DNA from: Novosphingopyxis sp965218915
Lineage (GTDB): Bacteria > Pseudomonadota > Alphaproteobacteria > Sphingomonadales > Sphingomonadaceae
Direction: 5' to 3'
Assembly (NCBI RefSeq): GCF_965218915.1
Contig: NZ_OZ244708.1
Coordinates: 2,852,001-2,916,000 of the forward strand
Length of the DNA: 64,000 nt
Part shown: piece after piece, positions 47,330-56,889 of the stretch
Layout of the letters: every line of letters begins with the position of its first letter
Position numbering within the stretch: the first letter of the stretch is position 1
The notes under the pieces: generated by a model
The model's input: only the letters and a program-made list of their open reading frames with translations
Database searches by the model: none
What the model was told of the DNA's origin: nothing
Program-made: the position numbers and the translations under genes

Positions 47330-49813
47330 TTAGTAGATGCCGCCTTCCGCGGCAATGAAATCATTGTCTCGCTGCGTGCCGCTCGCGCCCTCGACCGGGG
47401 CGGCCTTGGCACGGGTCGTGCTCGCCTGACGACGCTTCTGGCGCTCGCTGCGCGCGGCGATTTCCTCGGTGCGGATGGTGCGCTTGGGCTCGGTCTCCGG
47501 CTTGAACGCTTCCCAGATCACCGCGTCGAGCGGACCGCCCTGCGGCCAGGCGCCGTAGACGCGGCGACCGGAGCGGCGGTCGATCCGCACCAGCCGCACG
47601 CCGTCGGGCGCGGTGAAGGGCCGCGCGGGCACGTCCTCGAACGCCTGCTTGGCGAACTGCTTGAAGATCGGCGCGGCAAGCCGGCCACCCTGCGCATAGC
47701 CGCCCAAGCTACGCGGCTTATCATAGCCCATATAGACGCCCGCCACGAGATCGGGCGAGCCGCCGATGAACCACACATTGGTCGGGCCGGTGGTGGTGCC
47801 GGTCTTGCCGAACATCGGGCGGTCCAGATCGCGCAGCACCGTCGCGGTGCCGCGCTGGACCACGCCCTCGAGCATGTGCACCACCTGATAGGCGGTGACC
47901 GGGTCCATCAGCTGCTTGCCATCGGGCCTGAAGCGCGGCATCGGCCCGCCATTCCAGTCGTCCGTGTTGCAGCCCCGGCAGGCCTTCCAGTTCTTCGGCC
48001 AGATCACCTGGCCCGCGCGGTCCTGCGCGAAATCGATCACCGTGGGATCGAGCTTGCGGCCATGGTTCACCAGCATCGAAAAGGCGTTTACCATCCGCTC
48101 GACCGTGGTGTCGCCCGCGCCCAGCGCGAAGGAGAGGTATGGCTTGTAATCGCCGATCCCCATGGTCTTGATGGTCTTGACGACATGGGTCATCCCCGTA
48201 TCGTTGGCCGCGCGCACGGTCATCAGGTTGCGCGATTGTTCGAGGCCCCAGCGCATGGTGTGCGCGCCCGATCCGCCCGCGCCGCCGAAATTGCGGAAGC
48301 ATTTGTTGCCGAGCGCCGCGCTCTGATAGACGCAGAAGGTCCCATCGACGATCATCGTCGCGGGGGTCATGCCCTGGTCGATCGCGGCGGCATAGACGAA
48401 CGGCTTGATCGTCGAACCGGGCTGGCGCATCGCCTGCGTCGCGCGGTTGAAGCTGGAGAGCCGGTTGTCGAACCCCCCCTGCATGGCGAGGATGCGGCCG
48501 GTGGTCGGCTGCTCCACCACCATTCCTCCGCCGACTTCCGGAACGCTGCGCACCGCCCAGTTGCTGCCCGACGGCGCGGCGGCGGTAAGCATTCCGGGTT
48601 TCATCGCCGCGGGCACGCCGAGCAGCGGCGCGCGCATCCCGTCCGAGAAACCGATTTCGTTGCCGCCGAGATAAACCCCGACGCGCCAGTCCTTGTAATC
48701 GGTACTCTTGCCGGTCGAGGCGAGCTGCCGCGCCCAATCGCCCTCGTCCAGCTCGATATTGCCGATATTGTCCTTCCAGCCCTTGCCGCCATTATAGCGG
48801 ATCAAGCCATCGCGCAGCGCCGCGGTGGTCCACGCCTGATATTGCGGATTGTACGAACTGCGCACCCATAACCCGCCGGCGTAGACGCTATAGGGTCCGC
48901 TTTCGGCGGTTTCTCCGAAGCGGTCGATCAGGCGGCGGCGCACCTCCTCGACGAAATAGCCGCCGCGCGAGGCGAACTGGCTGCCTTGGCGCTGGATCGT
49001 TCCGAGCGGCATGGCCCGAGCGGACTGGAGCTGCGCGTCCGAAATCCAGCCGTTTTCGCGCATCTCGCCCAGCGCCCAGTTGCGCCGCTGGATCGCGCGC
49101 TGTTCGTTGTTTTCCGGCCGATAATTGGCCGGACCCTTCGGCAGAATCGCCAGATAGGCGATCTCGCTGAGCGCCAGTTGATCGATATCCTTCCCGAAAT
49201 AGGCCTGCGCGGCCGCCTGCACGCCATAGGCGTTTCGGCCAAGATAGATCTCGTTGAGATAAAGCTCGAGGATCTGCTGCTTGGTCAGCACATCTTCCAT
49301 GCGGAAGGCGAGGATCGCCTCCTTGAGCTTGCGGCTGTAACTATATTCATTGGTCAGCAGGATGATCTTGGCCACCTGCTGCGTAATCGTCGAGGCGCCG
49401 CGCGAGCGGCCCGAAGACGAAATGTTGTCGATCATCGCCGAGGCGATACCTGGATAATCGAGCCCGCCATGCTGGAAAAAGGTGCGGTCCTCGGCGGCCA
49501 GATAGGCACGGACCAGCAACGGAGGAAAGTCCGCATATTGCAGCTGCACGCGGCGCTCGCGCGCATAGCTGTGGAACGGCTCGCCGTTCACGTCGCGCAC
49601 GATGGTCGGCAGCGGCGGCTCATATTCGTTCAGCGCATTGGCGTCGGGCAGATCCTTGGCGACGAAGAACCACAGCGCAATCAGTGCGATCACGCCGAGC
49701 ACGGCCAGATAAACCAGCCAGCGCACCAGCCGGTGCTGCCAGACGCGCGAGACGAAACCGCCCGCGTCCCGGCGCAGGCGATAGGCGAAATTGGGTGTGT
49801 CTACCGCTTCCAT
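47330..49813 (-). CDS. mrcA: Penicillin-binding protein 1A (bifunctional transglycosylase/transpeptidase)
   Basis: This 827-residue class A PBP has a short cytoplasmic head and a membrane anchor (residues about 31-52). The GT51 domain contains EDRTFFQHGGLDYPGI (catalytic Glu108), RGASTITQQVAK and RKLKEAILAFRME. The transpeptidase has the active-site SxxK in PGSTIKPFVYAAAI, SxN in EQSRNLMTVR and KTG in FGKTGTTTGPTN. It polymerises and cross-links peptidoglycan. The C-terminus is Lys/Arg-rich. An amidase gene lies upstream on the same strand. Confidence 0.96.
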   Translation of the reverse strand: MEAVDTPNFAYRLRRDAGGFVSRVWQHRLVRWLVYLAVLGVIALIALWFFVAKDLPDANALNEYEPPLPTIVRDVNGEPFHSYARERRVQLQYADFPPLLVRAYLAAEDRTFFQHGGLDYPGIASAMIDNISSSGRSRGASTITQQVAKIILLTNEYSYSRKLKEAILAFRMEDVLTKQQILELYLNEIYLGRNAYGVQAAAQAYFGKDIDQLALSEIAYLAILPKGPANYRPENNEQRAIQRRNWALGEMRENGWISDAQLQSARAMPLGTIQRQGSQFASRGGYFVEEVRRRLIDRFGETAESGPYSVYAGGLWVRSSYNPQYQAWTTAALRDGLIRYNGGKGWKDNIGNIELDEGDWARQLASTGKSTDYKDWRVGVYLGGNEIGFSDGMRAPLLGVPAAMKPGMLTAAAPSGSNWAVRSVPEVGGGMVVEQPTTGRILAMQGGFDNRLSSFNRATQAMRQPGSTIKPFVYAAAIDQGMTPATMIVDGTFCVYQSAALGNKCFRNFGGAGGSGAHTMRWGLEQSRNLMTVRAANDTGMTHVVKTIKTMGIGDYKPYLSFALGAGDTTVERMVNAFSMLVNHGRKLDPTVIDFAQDRAGQVIWPKNWKACRGCNTDDWNGGPMPRFRPDGKQLMDPVTAYQVVHMLEGVVQRGTATVLRDLDRPMFGKTGTTTGPTNVWFIGGSPDLVAGVYMGYDKPRSLGGYAQGGRLAAPIFKQFAKQAFEDVPARPFTAPDGVRLVRIDRRSGRRVYGAWPQGGPLDAVIWEAFKPETEPKRTIRTEEIAARSERQKRRQASTTRAKAAPVEGASGTQRDNDFIAAEGGIY

Positions 49814-49884
49814 CAGGCCGGCTTATCTATCAGCTTTCCTCGCACGCGCCAGCCTTATGCGGCGAAACTCCGGTCCGGCTGCCC

Positions 49885-51096
49885 TCAGCGCATCGCCAGT
49901 TTCTTCGCGAAATGCACCTGAACCGCCGATGAAATTCCCTCGGCCACCTTGCGCTGCCCCGCGGACGAGACGAGGAAGGCGACGTCCTCGGCATTGGTCA
50001 GATAGCCGGTCTCGAACAGGACCGACGGGGTGTCGGGCGCCTTCAGCACCACGAAGCTGGCGAAGCGGTGCGCATTCGCCTTGACCCGCATGTTCTCCTT
50101 GGCCTCGCGCGCCAGCAGCTGCGCGAAATCGGAGGACACGTTCATCGTCTCGCGCTGGGTCAGATCGATCAGGATCGAGGACAGATCGTCACCCGCCGCA
50201 CCCAGATTTACGCCGTTGATGATATCAACCTTGTTCTCACGCGCAGCCAGCCTCTGCGCCTCCCGGTCGGAGCCGACCTCGGACAGGGTGTAGACCGTGG
50301 CACCGTTTGCGGCCTCGTTCTCGGCGCTGTCGGCGTGGATCGAGATGAACAGATCGGCATCCAGCTTGCGCGCGATGGCATAACGGTTCTGAAGCACGAT
50401 GAAGCTGTCGGTATCGCGCGTCAACGCCACGCGGGCCTGCCCGCTCGCAACAAGTTCGTCGCGCACCGCCTTGGCGATGGCCAGCGTCACATCCTTTTCG
50501 CGCTCGCCGCCGAACGGGCTGATCGCGCCGGGATCATGACCGCCATGGCCGGGATCGATCACCACCAGCGGCAGCCTGGGGTCGTCGCGGCCGTAGATTT
50601 TCGGCAGATTGCCGCTGGATCGCGGTCGCGGCAGCTTCATCGAGACGCTGTAACCCGCCGGCCTTGGCGCCGCGCGCGCCAGCATCGGAGGCAACGCCGA
50701 GCGGCGGCCGCGGCCGAGCTCGCGCGCGAACTCGGCCGCGCTCGCGCTGGCCAGATCGACGGTAAGGCTGAGGCCGTCGGCCGCAAAGCGCAAACCGGAA
50801 ACGCGCAAGGGCCGATCGAGGTCGAGCACGATCCGCGCGGTGTCAGCATCGAACTGTCCGCCGCGCAAGCGGCCGAACGCGCCGTCGCTCTCGGCGAGGT
50901 CGCTCGCCGAGATGCCGTCGATATCGACCGCCAACCGGTCCGGGCCATCCAGCCCAAAGACCGAGGCGCCCGCCACCTTGTCGTCGAAATGGACCACCAG
51001 CCGGCCGTCCTCGGCGCGCACCTCCGTAATGCGGCTCGCCTGGGCGGGCAGCATGGCGAACAGCAGCGACAGGATCAGTGCGGCCATGGCAGCCAT
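49885..51096 (-). CDS. N-acetylmuramoyl-L-alanine amidase with AMIN domain
   Basis: This 403-residue protein has a signal peptide (MAAMAALILSLLFAMLPAQA), an AMIN septum-targeting domain (residues about 25-125: RLVVHFDDKVAGASVFGLDG) and an Amidase_3 catalytic domain. The catalytic domain shows the zinc site His in VVIDPGHGGHDPGA, Glu in GGEREKDVTLAI, His in FISIHADSAEN and the catalytic Glu in SVLFETGYLTN. It splits septal peptidoglycan. The ATG at 51096 is preferred over an upstream TTG because it opens the signal peptide. Confidence 0.93.
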   Translation of the reverse strand: MAAMAALILSLLFAMLPAQASRITEVRAEDGRLVVHFDDKVAGASVFGLDGPDRLAVDIDGISASDLAESDGAFGRLRGGQFDADTARIVLDLDRPLRVSGLRFAADGLSLTVDLASASAAEFARELGRGRRSALPPMLARAAPRPAGYSVSMKLPRPRSSGNLPKIYGRDDPRLPLVVIDPGHGGHDPGAISPFGGEREKDVTLAIAKAVRDELVASGQARVALTRDTDSFIVLQNRYAIARKLDADLFISIHADSAENEAANGATVYTLSEVGSDREAQRLAARENKVDIINGVNLGAAGDDLSSILIDLTQRETMNVSSDFAQLLAREAKENMRVKANAHRFASFVVLKAPDTPSVLFETGYLTNAEDVAFLVSSAGQRKVAEGISSAVQVHFAKKLAMR

Positions 51097-51663
51097 ATGC
51101 CGCCTCGCCCGCCCAAGCGTCCAGAAATTTCTAAATAGCACCCCAACCCCCGCATTTACTCGCGACAAGTGGGCAATAGCGCGCCGGAAGCTTCGGCCCG
51201 GTTCGCTAATGCGGTTTACCGTCAGCCTTAACCGTCAGCGTGAATCGAAATTAACCACAGCGTGGGCGCAACCATCTGCAACGGCGGGCACCTGCCCAAA
51301 GATGTTGCGACAATTGCGAGGGACTGCTAGCCCCCACGGGACCCGGTCCCATGGATGCCATCCATTCGCGCCGGTTTCAAAGCGGCGACCATTCCCGCCG
51401 CGCCCAATCAGGTTGACGCTGCATGAGGTATCACATTCGGACATACGCCGCCTCCCACGGGACGCGCGGCGCATGGCAGGCGGTCTATCGCCCGCGTCCG
51501 GATTTAGCCTGCGCCACGCGCCCAGGCAATATCGCTGCAGCAGACGCATTTCTTACATCACCGTGCCGGACGCAGGGCGCATTGCCTTTGCCCTCTGGCC
51601 TCAAGCCAATCGGCAGGGCCGCGCCCGTTGTGGATCGCGCCCGCCCTGCCCGGAGAATATTAC
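51097..51663 (+). promoter_or_regulatory. Long leader region of the RNase E gene
   Basis: About 570 bp separate the divergent amidase and rne starts, with no convincing gene. Features seen are two TTAACC motifs (51229-51234 and 51251-51256), an AT-rich patch near 51120-51135 and a GC-rich stretch before the start (ggcagggccgcgcccg, cgcccgccctgcccggagaa). Long autoregulatory leaders are usual for rne, so part of this is probably a 5' UTR cut by RNase E itself. Confidence 0.45.
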
Positions 51664-54423
51664 ATGACAACGCGTATGCTGATCGACGCGCGCCACCGGG
51701 AAGAGACCCGGGTCGCCGTCGTCAAGGGAAACCGGATCGAAGAATTTGACTTCGAATCCGCCGAGCACGAACAGCTCAAGGGCAATATCTATCTAGCCAA
51801 GGTCACCAGGGTCGAGCCGTCGCTGCAGGCGGCGTTCATCGATTATGGCGGCAACCGCCACGGGTTCCTGGCCTTTTCGGAAATCCATCCGGACTATTAT
51901 CAGATCCCCAAGGAGGATCGCGACCGGCTGCTCGCCGAGGAGGCGGAGGCCGCCGAGGAAGAGGCCGCCGCGCGCGAAGCCGAGGACGATGCCGACGATC
52001 TGGCCGAAACTTCCGGCGATGACGATGGCGCTCTGGACGAGCCCGAACTGGTCGAGGTGGACAAGGACACCTCGGTCGACACGATCGACGCCGAAGAAGG
52101 CGAGATGCCCGATCTGGATGAAGAGGCGTCAGACGATGGCGACGAGAGCAACGGCGACGAGAGCAACGGCGACGGCGGCAATGGTCGCGGCCGGGGCCGC
52201 GGTCGTGGCCGGGGCGGCAAGGGCGGCGGCCGCGGGCGGTCTTCCGCCGCAAAGGCGAGCGACGCCGCGCGCGCCAAGCGTCAGGAACTGCGCCGCCGCT
52301 ACAAGATCCAGGACGTCATCCACCGCCGCCAGGTGCTGCTGGTGCAGGTCGTCAAGGAAGAGCGCGGCAACAAGGGCGCGGCGCTGACCACCTATCTGTC
52401 GCTCGCCGGACGCTATTGCGTGCTGATGCCCAACACCTCCCATGGTGGCGGGATCAGTCGCAAAATCTCCAGCGCGTCGGACCGCAAGCGGCTGAAGTCG
52501 ATCGTCGATGACCTCAATCTGCCGCGCACCATGGGTTGCATCGTGCGCACCGCCGGCCTTTCGCGCACCAAGCCCGAGATCAAGCGCGATTTCGATTATC
52601 TCGCCCGCCTGTGGGACGAAATCCGCGAACGCACGCTGGGTAGCGCCGCACCGGCCCTGATCCACAGCGACAGCGCGCTGATCAAGCGCGCGATCCGCGA
52701 CATCTACAATCGCGAGATCGACGAGGTGATGGTCGAGGGCGACGAGGGCTACAAGTCCGCCAAGGCGTTCATGAAATTGCTGATGCCGAGCCATGCGCGC
52801 AAGGTGAAGCAATATGCAGACCCCGTGCCTTTGTTCCAGCGCCACGGCGTGGAGGACCAGCTGTCCGCCATGTACCAGCCGGTGGTGCAGCTGAAATCGG
52901 GCGGCTATATCGTCATCAACCCGACCGAGGCGCTGGTTTCGATCGACATCAACTCGGGCCGTTCGACCAAGGAACATGGCATCGAGCAGACCGCGCTTTC
53001 CACGAACATGGAAGCCGCGCGCGAAATTGCCCGCCAGCTCAGGCTGCGCGACATGGCCGGGCTGGTCGTGATCGACTTCATCGACATGGAAAAGCACGGC
53101 AACAGCCGCAAGGTGGAGCGCTGCCTCAAGGAATCGCTGAAGCACGACCGCGCGCGCATCCAGGTCGGCCGTATTTCCAGCTTCGGCCTAATGGAGATGA
53201 GCCGCCAGCGCCTGCGCACCGGCGTGCTCGAGGCCTCGACCCGCGAATGCCCGCATTGCGAAGGCACCGGGCTGGTGCGCACCGCATCGTCCGCCGGGCT
53301 CACCGCGCTCAGGCACATCGAAGAGGAAGCCGCCAAGGGCAAGGGCCGCGAGATCACGCTGCGCGCCAGCCAGGAAGCGACGATCTATGTGCTCAATTCG
53401 AAGCGCAACGAACTCGCCGAGATCGAGGAGCGCTACGGCGTGACCATCGAGATTCTGCCCAATAGCGAGGCCGAAGGCGCGAAGATGACCGTCAGCAGCG
53501 CGGGCGGCAAGCCCGACAAGCAGGTCGCCTTTGAGCCGATCCTCGACGAGGAAGATTTCGCCGAAGACATCCTCGACGAACGCGAGGACGAGGAAGACGA
53601 GCCCGAAAAAGAGGAGCGCGAAGAGCGTCCGCGTCGACAGCCGCGCCAACGCCAGCGCGAGGAGCAGGGCGAAACCGACGACGACCAGCCCAAGCGCAAG
53701 CGTCGCCGCAGGGGCCGCCGTGGTGGCCGGGGTCGCAAGCGCGAGGAAGACGAGCAGAGCAACCAGAGCGGCGAGGGCCAGGAAGGCGAGGCGCCCGCGA
53801 CGGAGGACGGTGCCGAGGACAAGCCCAAGGCCCGCCGCGGCCGCCGCCGAAAGAGCGTGGACCAGGATCAGTCCGGCGAAGGCGTCGAAACGTCCGCAGC
53901 ATCGGACGACACCGCCAAGGGCGAGCAGGCGAAGGCCGATGCGCCCGAGGCTGGAGCCCCCGAGGCTGGAACCGATGAGACCGCGCCCAAGAAGCGCCCC
54001 CGCCGGCGCCCGGCCAAGGCAAAACCGGCCGAGAGCGACAGCAAGGCCGGCGAGGAAGCGGCAACGACCGATACTGCCGCGACCGAGGACAAGCCCAAGC
54101 CCAGGCGTCGCAGCAGCGCCAAGAACGCCGATGTGGAAAAGGCCGACGGCAATGAGGCGGAAGCCAGGGACGGCGACTCCAAGGATGTGGAAGCCAAGGC
54201 GGACAAGCCCAAGCCCCGCGCGCGCCGCAAAAAGGCCGAAGCTTCCGAACCCGCGGTCGATGCAGTCGAGCATGAGGCGGCCGTGCCGGCTCCCAAGGCC
54301 GAACCGATAGCCAAGGCCGCGAACGACGGCGCCGGTGCGGCCCGCATCGAGGCCGGTGGCGCCAACACCACGACCGACCACGGTACGCCGCGCCGGGGTT
54401 GGTGGCAGCGCACGTTCGGCTGA
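51664..54423 (+). CDS. rne: Ribonuclease E
   Basis: This 919-residue endoribonuclease starts MTTRMLIDARHREETRVAVV. The S1 domain is interrupted (residues about 95-205) by an acidic, then RG-rich insert (NGRGRGRGRGRGGKGG), typical of alphaproteobacteria. The catalytic Asp residues are in VSIDINSGRST and VVIDFIDMEKHGN, and the Zn-link is CPHCEGTG. The C-terminal half is a disordered scaffold of alternating acidic and Arg/Lys-rich blocks. It ends RRGWWQRTFG, the motif that binds PNPase in Caulobacter. It initiates mRNA decay and processes rRNA and tRNA. Confidence 0.96.
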   Translation: MTTRMLIDARHREETRVAVVKGNRIEEFDFESAEHEQLKGNIYLAKVTRVEPSLQAAFIDYGGNRHGFLAFSEIHPDYYQIPKEDRDRLLAEEAEAAEEEAAAREAEDDADDLAETSGDDDGALDEPELVEVDKDTSVDTIDAEEGEMPDLDEEASDDGDESNGDESNGDGGNGRGRGRGRGRGGKGGGRGRSSAAKASDAARAKRQELRRRYKIQDVIHRRQVLLVQVVKEERGNKGAALTTYLSLAGRYCVLMPNTSHGGGISRKISSASDRKRLKSIVDDLNLPRTMGCIVRTAGLSRTKPEIKRDFDYLARLWDEIRERTLGSAAPALIHSDSALIKRAIRDIYNREIDEVMVEGDEGYKSAKAFMKLLMPSHARKVKQYADPVPLFQRHGVEDQLSAMYQPVVQLKSGGYIVINPTEALVSIDINSGRSTKEHGIEQTALSTNMEAAREIARQLRLRDMAGLVVIDFIDMEKHGNSRKVERCLKESLKHDRARIQVGRISSFGLMEMSRQRLRTGVLEASTRECPHCEGTGLVRTASSAGLTALRHIEEEAAKGKGREITLRASQEATIYVLNSKRNELAEIEERYGVTIEILPNSEAEGAKMTVSSAGGKPDKQVAFEPILDEEDFAEDILDEREDEEDEPEKEEREERPRRQPRQRQREEQGETDDDQPKRKRRRRGRRGGRGRKREEDEQSNQSGEGQEGEAPATEDGAEDKPKARRGRRRKSVDQDQSGEGVETSAASDDTAKGEQAKADAPEAGAPEAGTDETAPKKRPRRRPAKAKPAESDSKAGEEAATTDTAATEDKPKPRRRSSAKNADVEKADGNEAEARDGDSKDVEAKADKPKPRARRKKAEASEPAVDAVEHEAAVPAPKAEPIAKAANDGAGAARIEAGGANTTTDHGTPRRGWWQRTFG

Positions 54424-54528
54424 CGCTTCGATGTTGACGTGATCGAAGCGCGCGCCGATGCTCCGGGAATGACCGCATCGCCGCGCGCTTCACTTCAGGT
54501 TCAGGGCCAAGGCGCCACGCCGAACGCC

Positions 54529-55881
54529 ATGGCCCGCATCGCGCTTGCGCTCATTCTTTCGCTCGTCATCGCGGTCCGCCCGGCGGCTGCGCAAAGCGTG
54601 CTGCGCGATGCCGAAACCGAGGCGTTTTTCCGCGAGATCAGCGAACCCCTGGTGCGCGCGGCGGGTCTCCAGCCCGACAATGTCGAGATCGTGCTGATCG
54701 GCGACTCCGCGATCAACGCCTTCACCGCAGGCGGGCAGACCGTCTACATCAACAGCGGTCTGATCGAGGAAGCGAGCACCGCCAACGAGGTGCAGGGCGT
54801 GATCGCGCACGAGCTCGGCCATGTCGAAGGCGGTCACGCCATGCGCGGCGCCGACGGCGCGGCCGAGGCGCAAGGCATTTCGATCGGATCGCTGCTGCTC
54901 GGCGCGCTCGCCGCGGTGGCGGGAGCGGGCGACGCCGCCGCGGGCATCATGATGGCCGGACAGCGCGCCGCGCTCGGGAAATATCTCGCCTATACCCGTG
55001 TGCAGGAAAGCGTCGCCGATGCCAGCGGCGCGCGCTATCTGTCCGCCGCCGGGATCAGCGGGCGCGGATCGATCGATTTCTTCAAGAAGCTGCAGAGCTA
55101 TGAATTCCGTCTCGGCATCCCGCAGGACGACGATCAGGCGTTCGTGAGCAGCCATCCGCTGTCGGGCGACCGCATCCAGTATCTGCGCGATACCTATAGC
55201 AAGGACCCGGCTTGGGACGCGCCGCTCAACCCGAAGTGGGAGAGCGACTTCAAGCGTGTCAAGGCCAAGCTGATGGGCTATATCGCCCGGCCGGAAGACA
55301 CCATGCGCGACTATCCGGAGAGCAATCAGAGCATTCCCGCGCATTACGCCCGGGCCTATGCCTGGCACAAATCGGCCTATCCGCAAAAGGCGGCCGCGGA
55401 AGCCGAAAAGCTGATTGCGAGCGATCCGGACGATCCCTATTTCAAGGAGCTTTACGGCCAGATCCTGCTCGAATCGGGCAAGCCCGACCAGGCGCTGGAG
55501 CCGCTGCGCGAGGCCGTCGCGGGATCGGACAACAATCCGCTGATCGCGGCCCTGTTCGGCCACGCCCTGGTCGCCACCGAAGACCGCGCCAACCTTCCCG
55601 AAGCCGAACGGGTGCTCAAATCGGCGGTCGTGCGGGACAATCGCAATCCCTTCGCCTGGTATCAGCTGGGCGTGGTCTACGAGCAGCGCGGCGACGAGGC
55701 GCGCGCCGCCCTGGCCAGCGCCGAGCGCGATCTGATGACCGGCGAGCCGGACCTCGCGCTGCGCCATTCGGACCGCGCGATGAGCGGACTTGCCGATTAC
55801 AGCCCCGACTGGCTGCGTGCGCAAGACATCCGCTTGATCGCCGAGGCCCAGCTCGAGGACGACGAGAAGCGCCGCCGCTGA
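54529..55881 (+). CDS. Periplasmic M48 metalloprotease with TPR domain (BepA-like)
   Basis: This 450-residue protein has a signal peptide (MARIALALILSLVIAVRPAAA) and an M48 protease domain with the zinc motif VIAHELGHVEGGH and the downstream Glu in RVQESVADASG. A TPR-rich C-terminal half follows from about 290 (HYARAYAWHKSAYPQKAAAE...). This is the BepA/YfgC layout, which checks outer-membrane protein and LptD assembly. Met at 54529 is preferred because it opens the signal peptide; an in-frame Met lies at 54469. Confidence 0.92.
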   Translation: MARIALALILSLVIAVRPAAAQSVLRDAETEAFFREISEPLVRAAGLQPDNVEIVLIGDSAINAFTAGGQTVYINSGLIEEASTANEVQGVIAHELGHVEGGHAMRGADGAAEAQGISIGSLLLGALAAVAGAGDAAAGIMMAGQRAALGKYLAYTRVQESVADASGARYLSAAGISGRGSIDFFKKLQSYEFRLGIPQDDDQAFVSSHPLSGDRIQYLRDTYSKDPAWDAPLNPKWESDFKRVKAKLMGYIARPEDTMRDYPESNQSIPAHYARAYAWHKSAYPQKAAAEAEKLIASDPDDPYFKELYGQILLESGKPDQALEPLREAVAGSDNNPLIAALFGHALVATEDRANLPEAERVLKSAVVRDNRNPFAWYQLGVVYEQRGDEARAALASAERDLMTGEPDLALRHSDRAMSGLADYSPDWLRAQDIRLIAEAQLEDDEKRRR

Positions 55882-55894
55882 GCGTGGCCCGGGC

Positions 55895-55944
55895 ACCGGC
55901 ATCCGCCGGCGTGGTTTGAAGCCGGCATCCTCCGGCGTGGCTGG
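55895..55944. repeat. Two tandem hairpin repeats
   Basis: ccggcatccgccggcgtgg and ccggcatcctccggcgtgg are separated by tttgaag; each can fold on itself. They lie in the 96-bp gap before the DsbA-family gene. Confidence 0.7.
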
Positions 55945-55977
55945 ACAGCCGAGCGCCGCCTGCTAGGAAGGATAGCG

Positions 55978-56802
55978 ATGTTCGACAGCTCAAAGCCCGC
56001 CACCCGCTCGCCGCTCCTCTATTTCATGGTCGCGGCCTGCGTGTTGGCGCTGGTTGCGGCCGTTTATCTCACCTTCTTCGCCGAAAGCCGCGCGGCGGGC
56101 GCGCGAGAGAACGCCGACCCGACCGCCGCCGCCGATGCCGCCCCGCGCGCGGCCGATCTGAGCGGGGACGAGCGCAAGGCGATGGAAGCGATCGTGCGCG
56201 ATTACATCCTGACCCATCCCGAGATCATCACCGAGGCGGTCGACGTGCTGCAGACGCGCGACACGCAGAGCCGCCTCACCGATGTGCGCGGGACGATCGA
56301 AACGCCCTTCCCCGGCGCGGTGGCGGGCAATCCGGACGGCAGCCGCGTGCTCGTGGAGTTTTTCGATTACGCCTGCGGTTACTGCCGCGCCAGCGTGCCC
56401 GACCTCGAACGGCTCATCGCCACCGACAGGGACGTGAAGGTGGTGTTCCGCGAACTGCCGATCCTGGGCGAAGGCAGCCAGAAGGCCGCGCGCATGGCGC
56501 TCGCCGCCGCCCGGCAGGGCAGGTACAAGGCGTTTCACGACGCGATGTACGCCGCCGGCAAACCGACCGACCAGGCCATCGAAGCAGCCGCGCGCCGTGC
56601 CGGTCTCGACCTGGCGGCGGCGCGCGGCTTCGCATCGTCCGACGCCGCGACGCGCGAGTTGCAAAAAAATCTCGACCTCGCTCGACGCGTCGGTTTCAAC
56701 GGAACGCCGACCTGGGTCGTCGGCGACCGGATGCTCGAAGGCGCCGTCGGCTATGATTCGCTCAAGGAGGCGGTCGACGACGCGCCGCGCCCGAACGCTT
56801 AA
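55978..56802 (+). CDS. DsbA-family thiol:disulfide oxidoreductase, membrane anchored
   Basis: This 274-residue protein has an N-terminal anchor (LLYFMVAACVLALVAAVYLT). A short helical prodomain follows (ERKAMEAIVRDYILTHPEII), as in the Com1/BdbD group. The thioredoxin-fold active site is FFDYACGYCRASVP (CGYC) with the cis-Pro loop FNGTPTWVVG. It oxidises or isomerises disulfides in the periplasm. ATG at 55978 has GGAAGGA upstream. The M48 protease gene precedes it. Confidence 0.92.
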   Translation: MFDSSKPATRSPLLYFMVAACVLALVAAVYLTFFAESRAAGARENADPTAAADAAPRAADLSGDERKAMEAIVRDYILTHPEIITEAVDVLQTRDTQSRLTDVRGTIETPFPGAVAGNPDGSRVLVEFFDYACGYCRASVPDLERLIATDRDVKVVFRELPILGEGSQKAARMALAAARQGRYKAFHDAMYAAGKPTDQAIEAAARRAGLDLAAARGFASSDAATRELQKNLDLARRVGFNGTPTWVVGDRMLEGAVGYDSLKEAVDDAPRPNA

Positions 56803-56889
56803 CTTGTCAAACTTGTCGGCAAACCCCGGTTTTAAAAAAAATCATTCGCAATAAGCGCGGTTCCCAGCACGCGAGATCGATAAGCAAAA

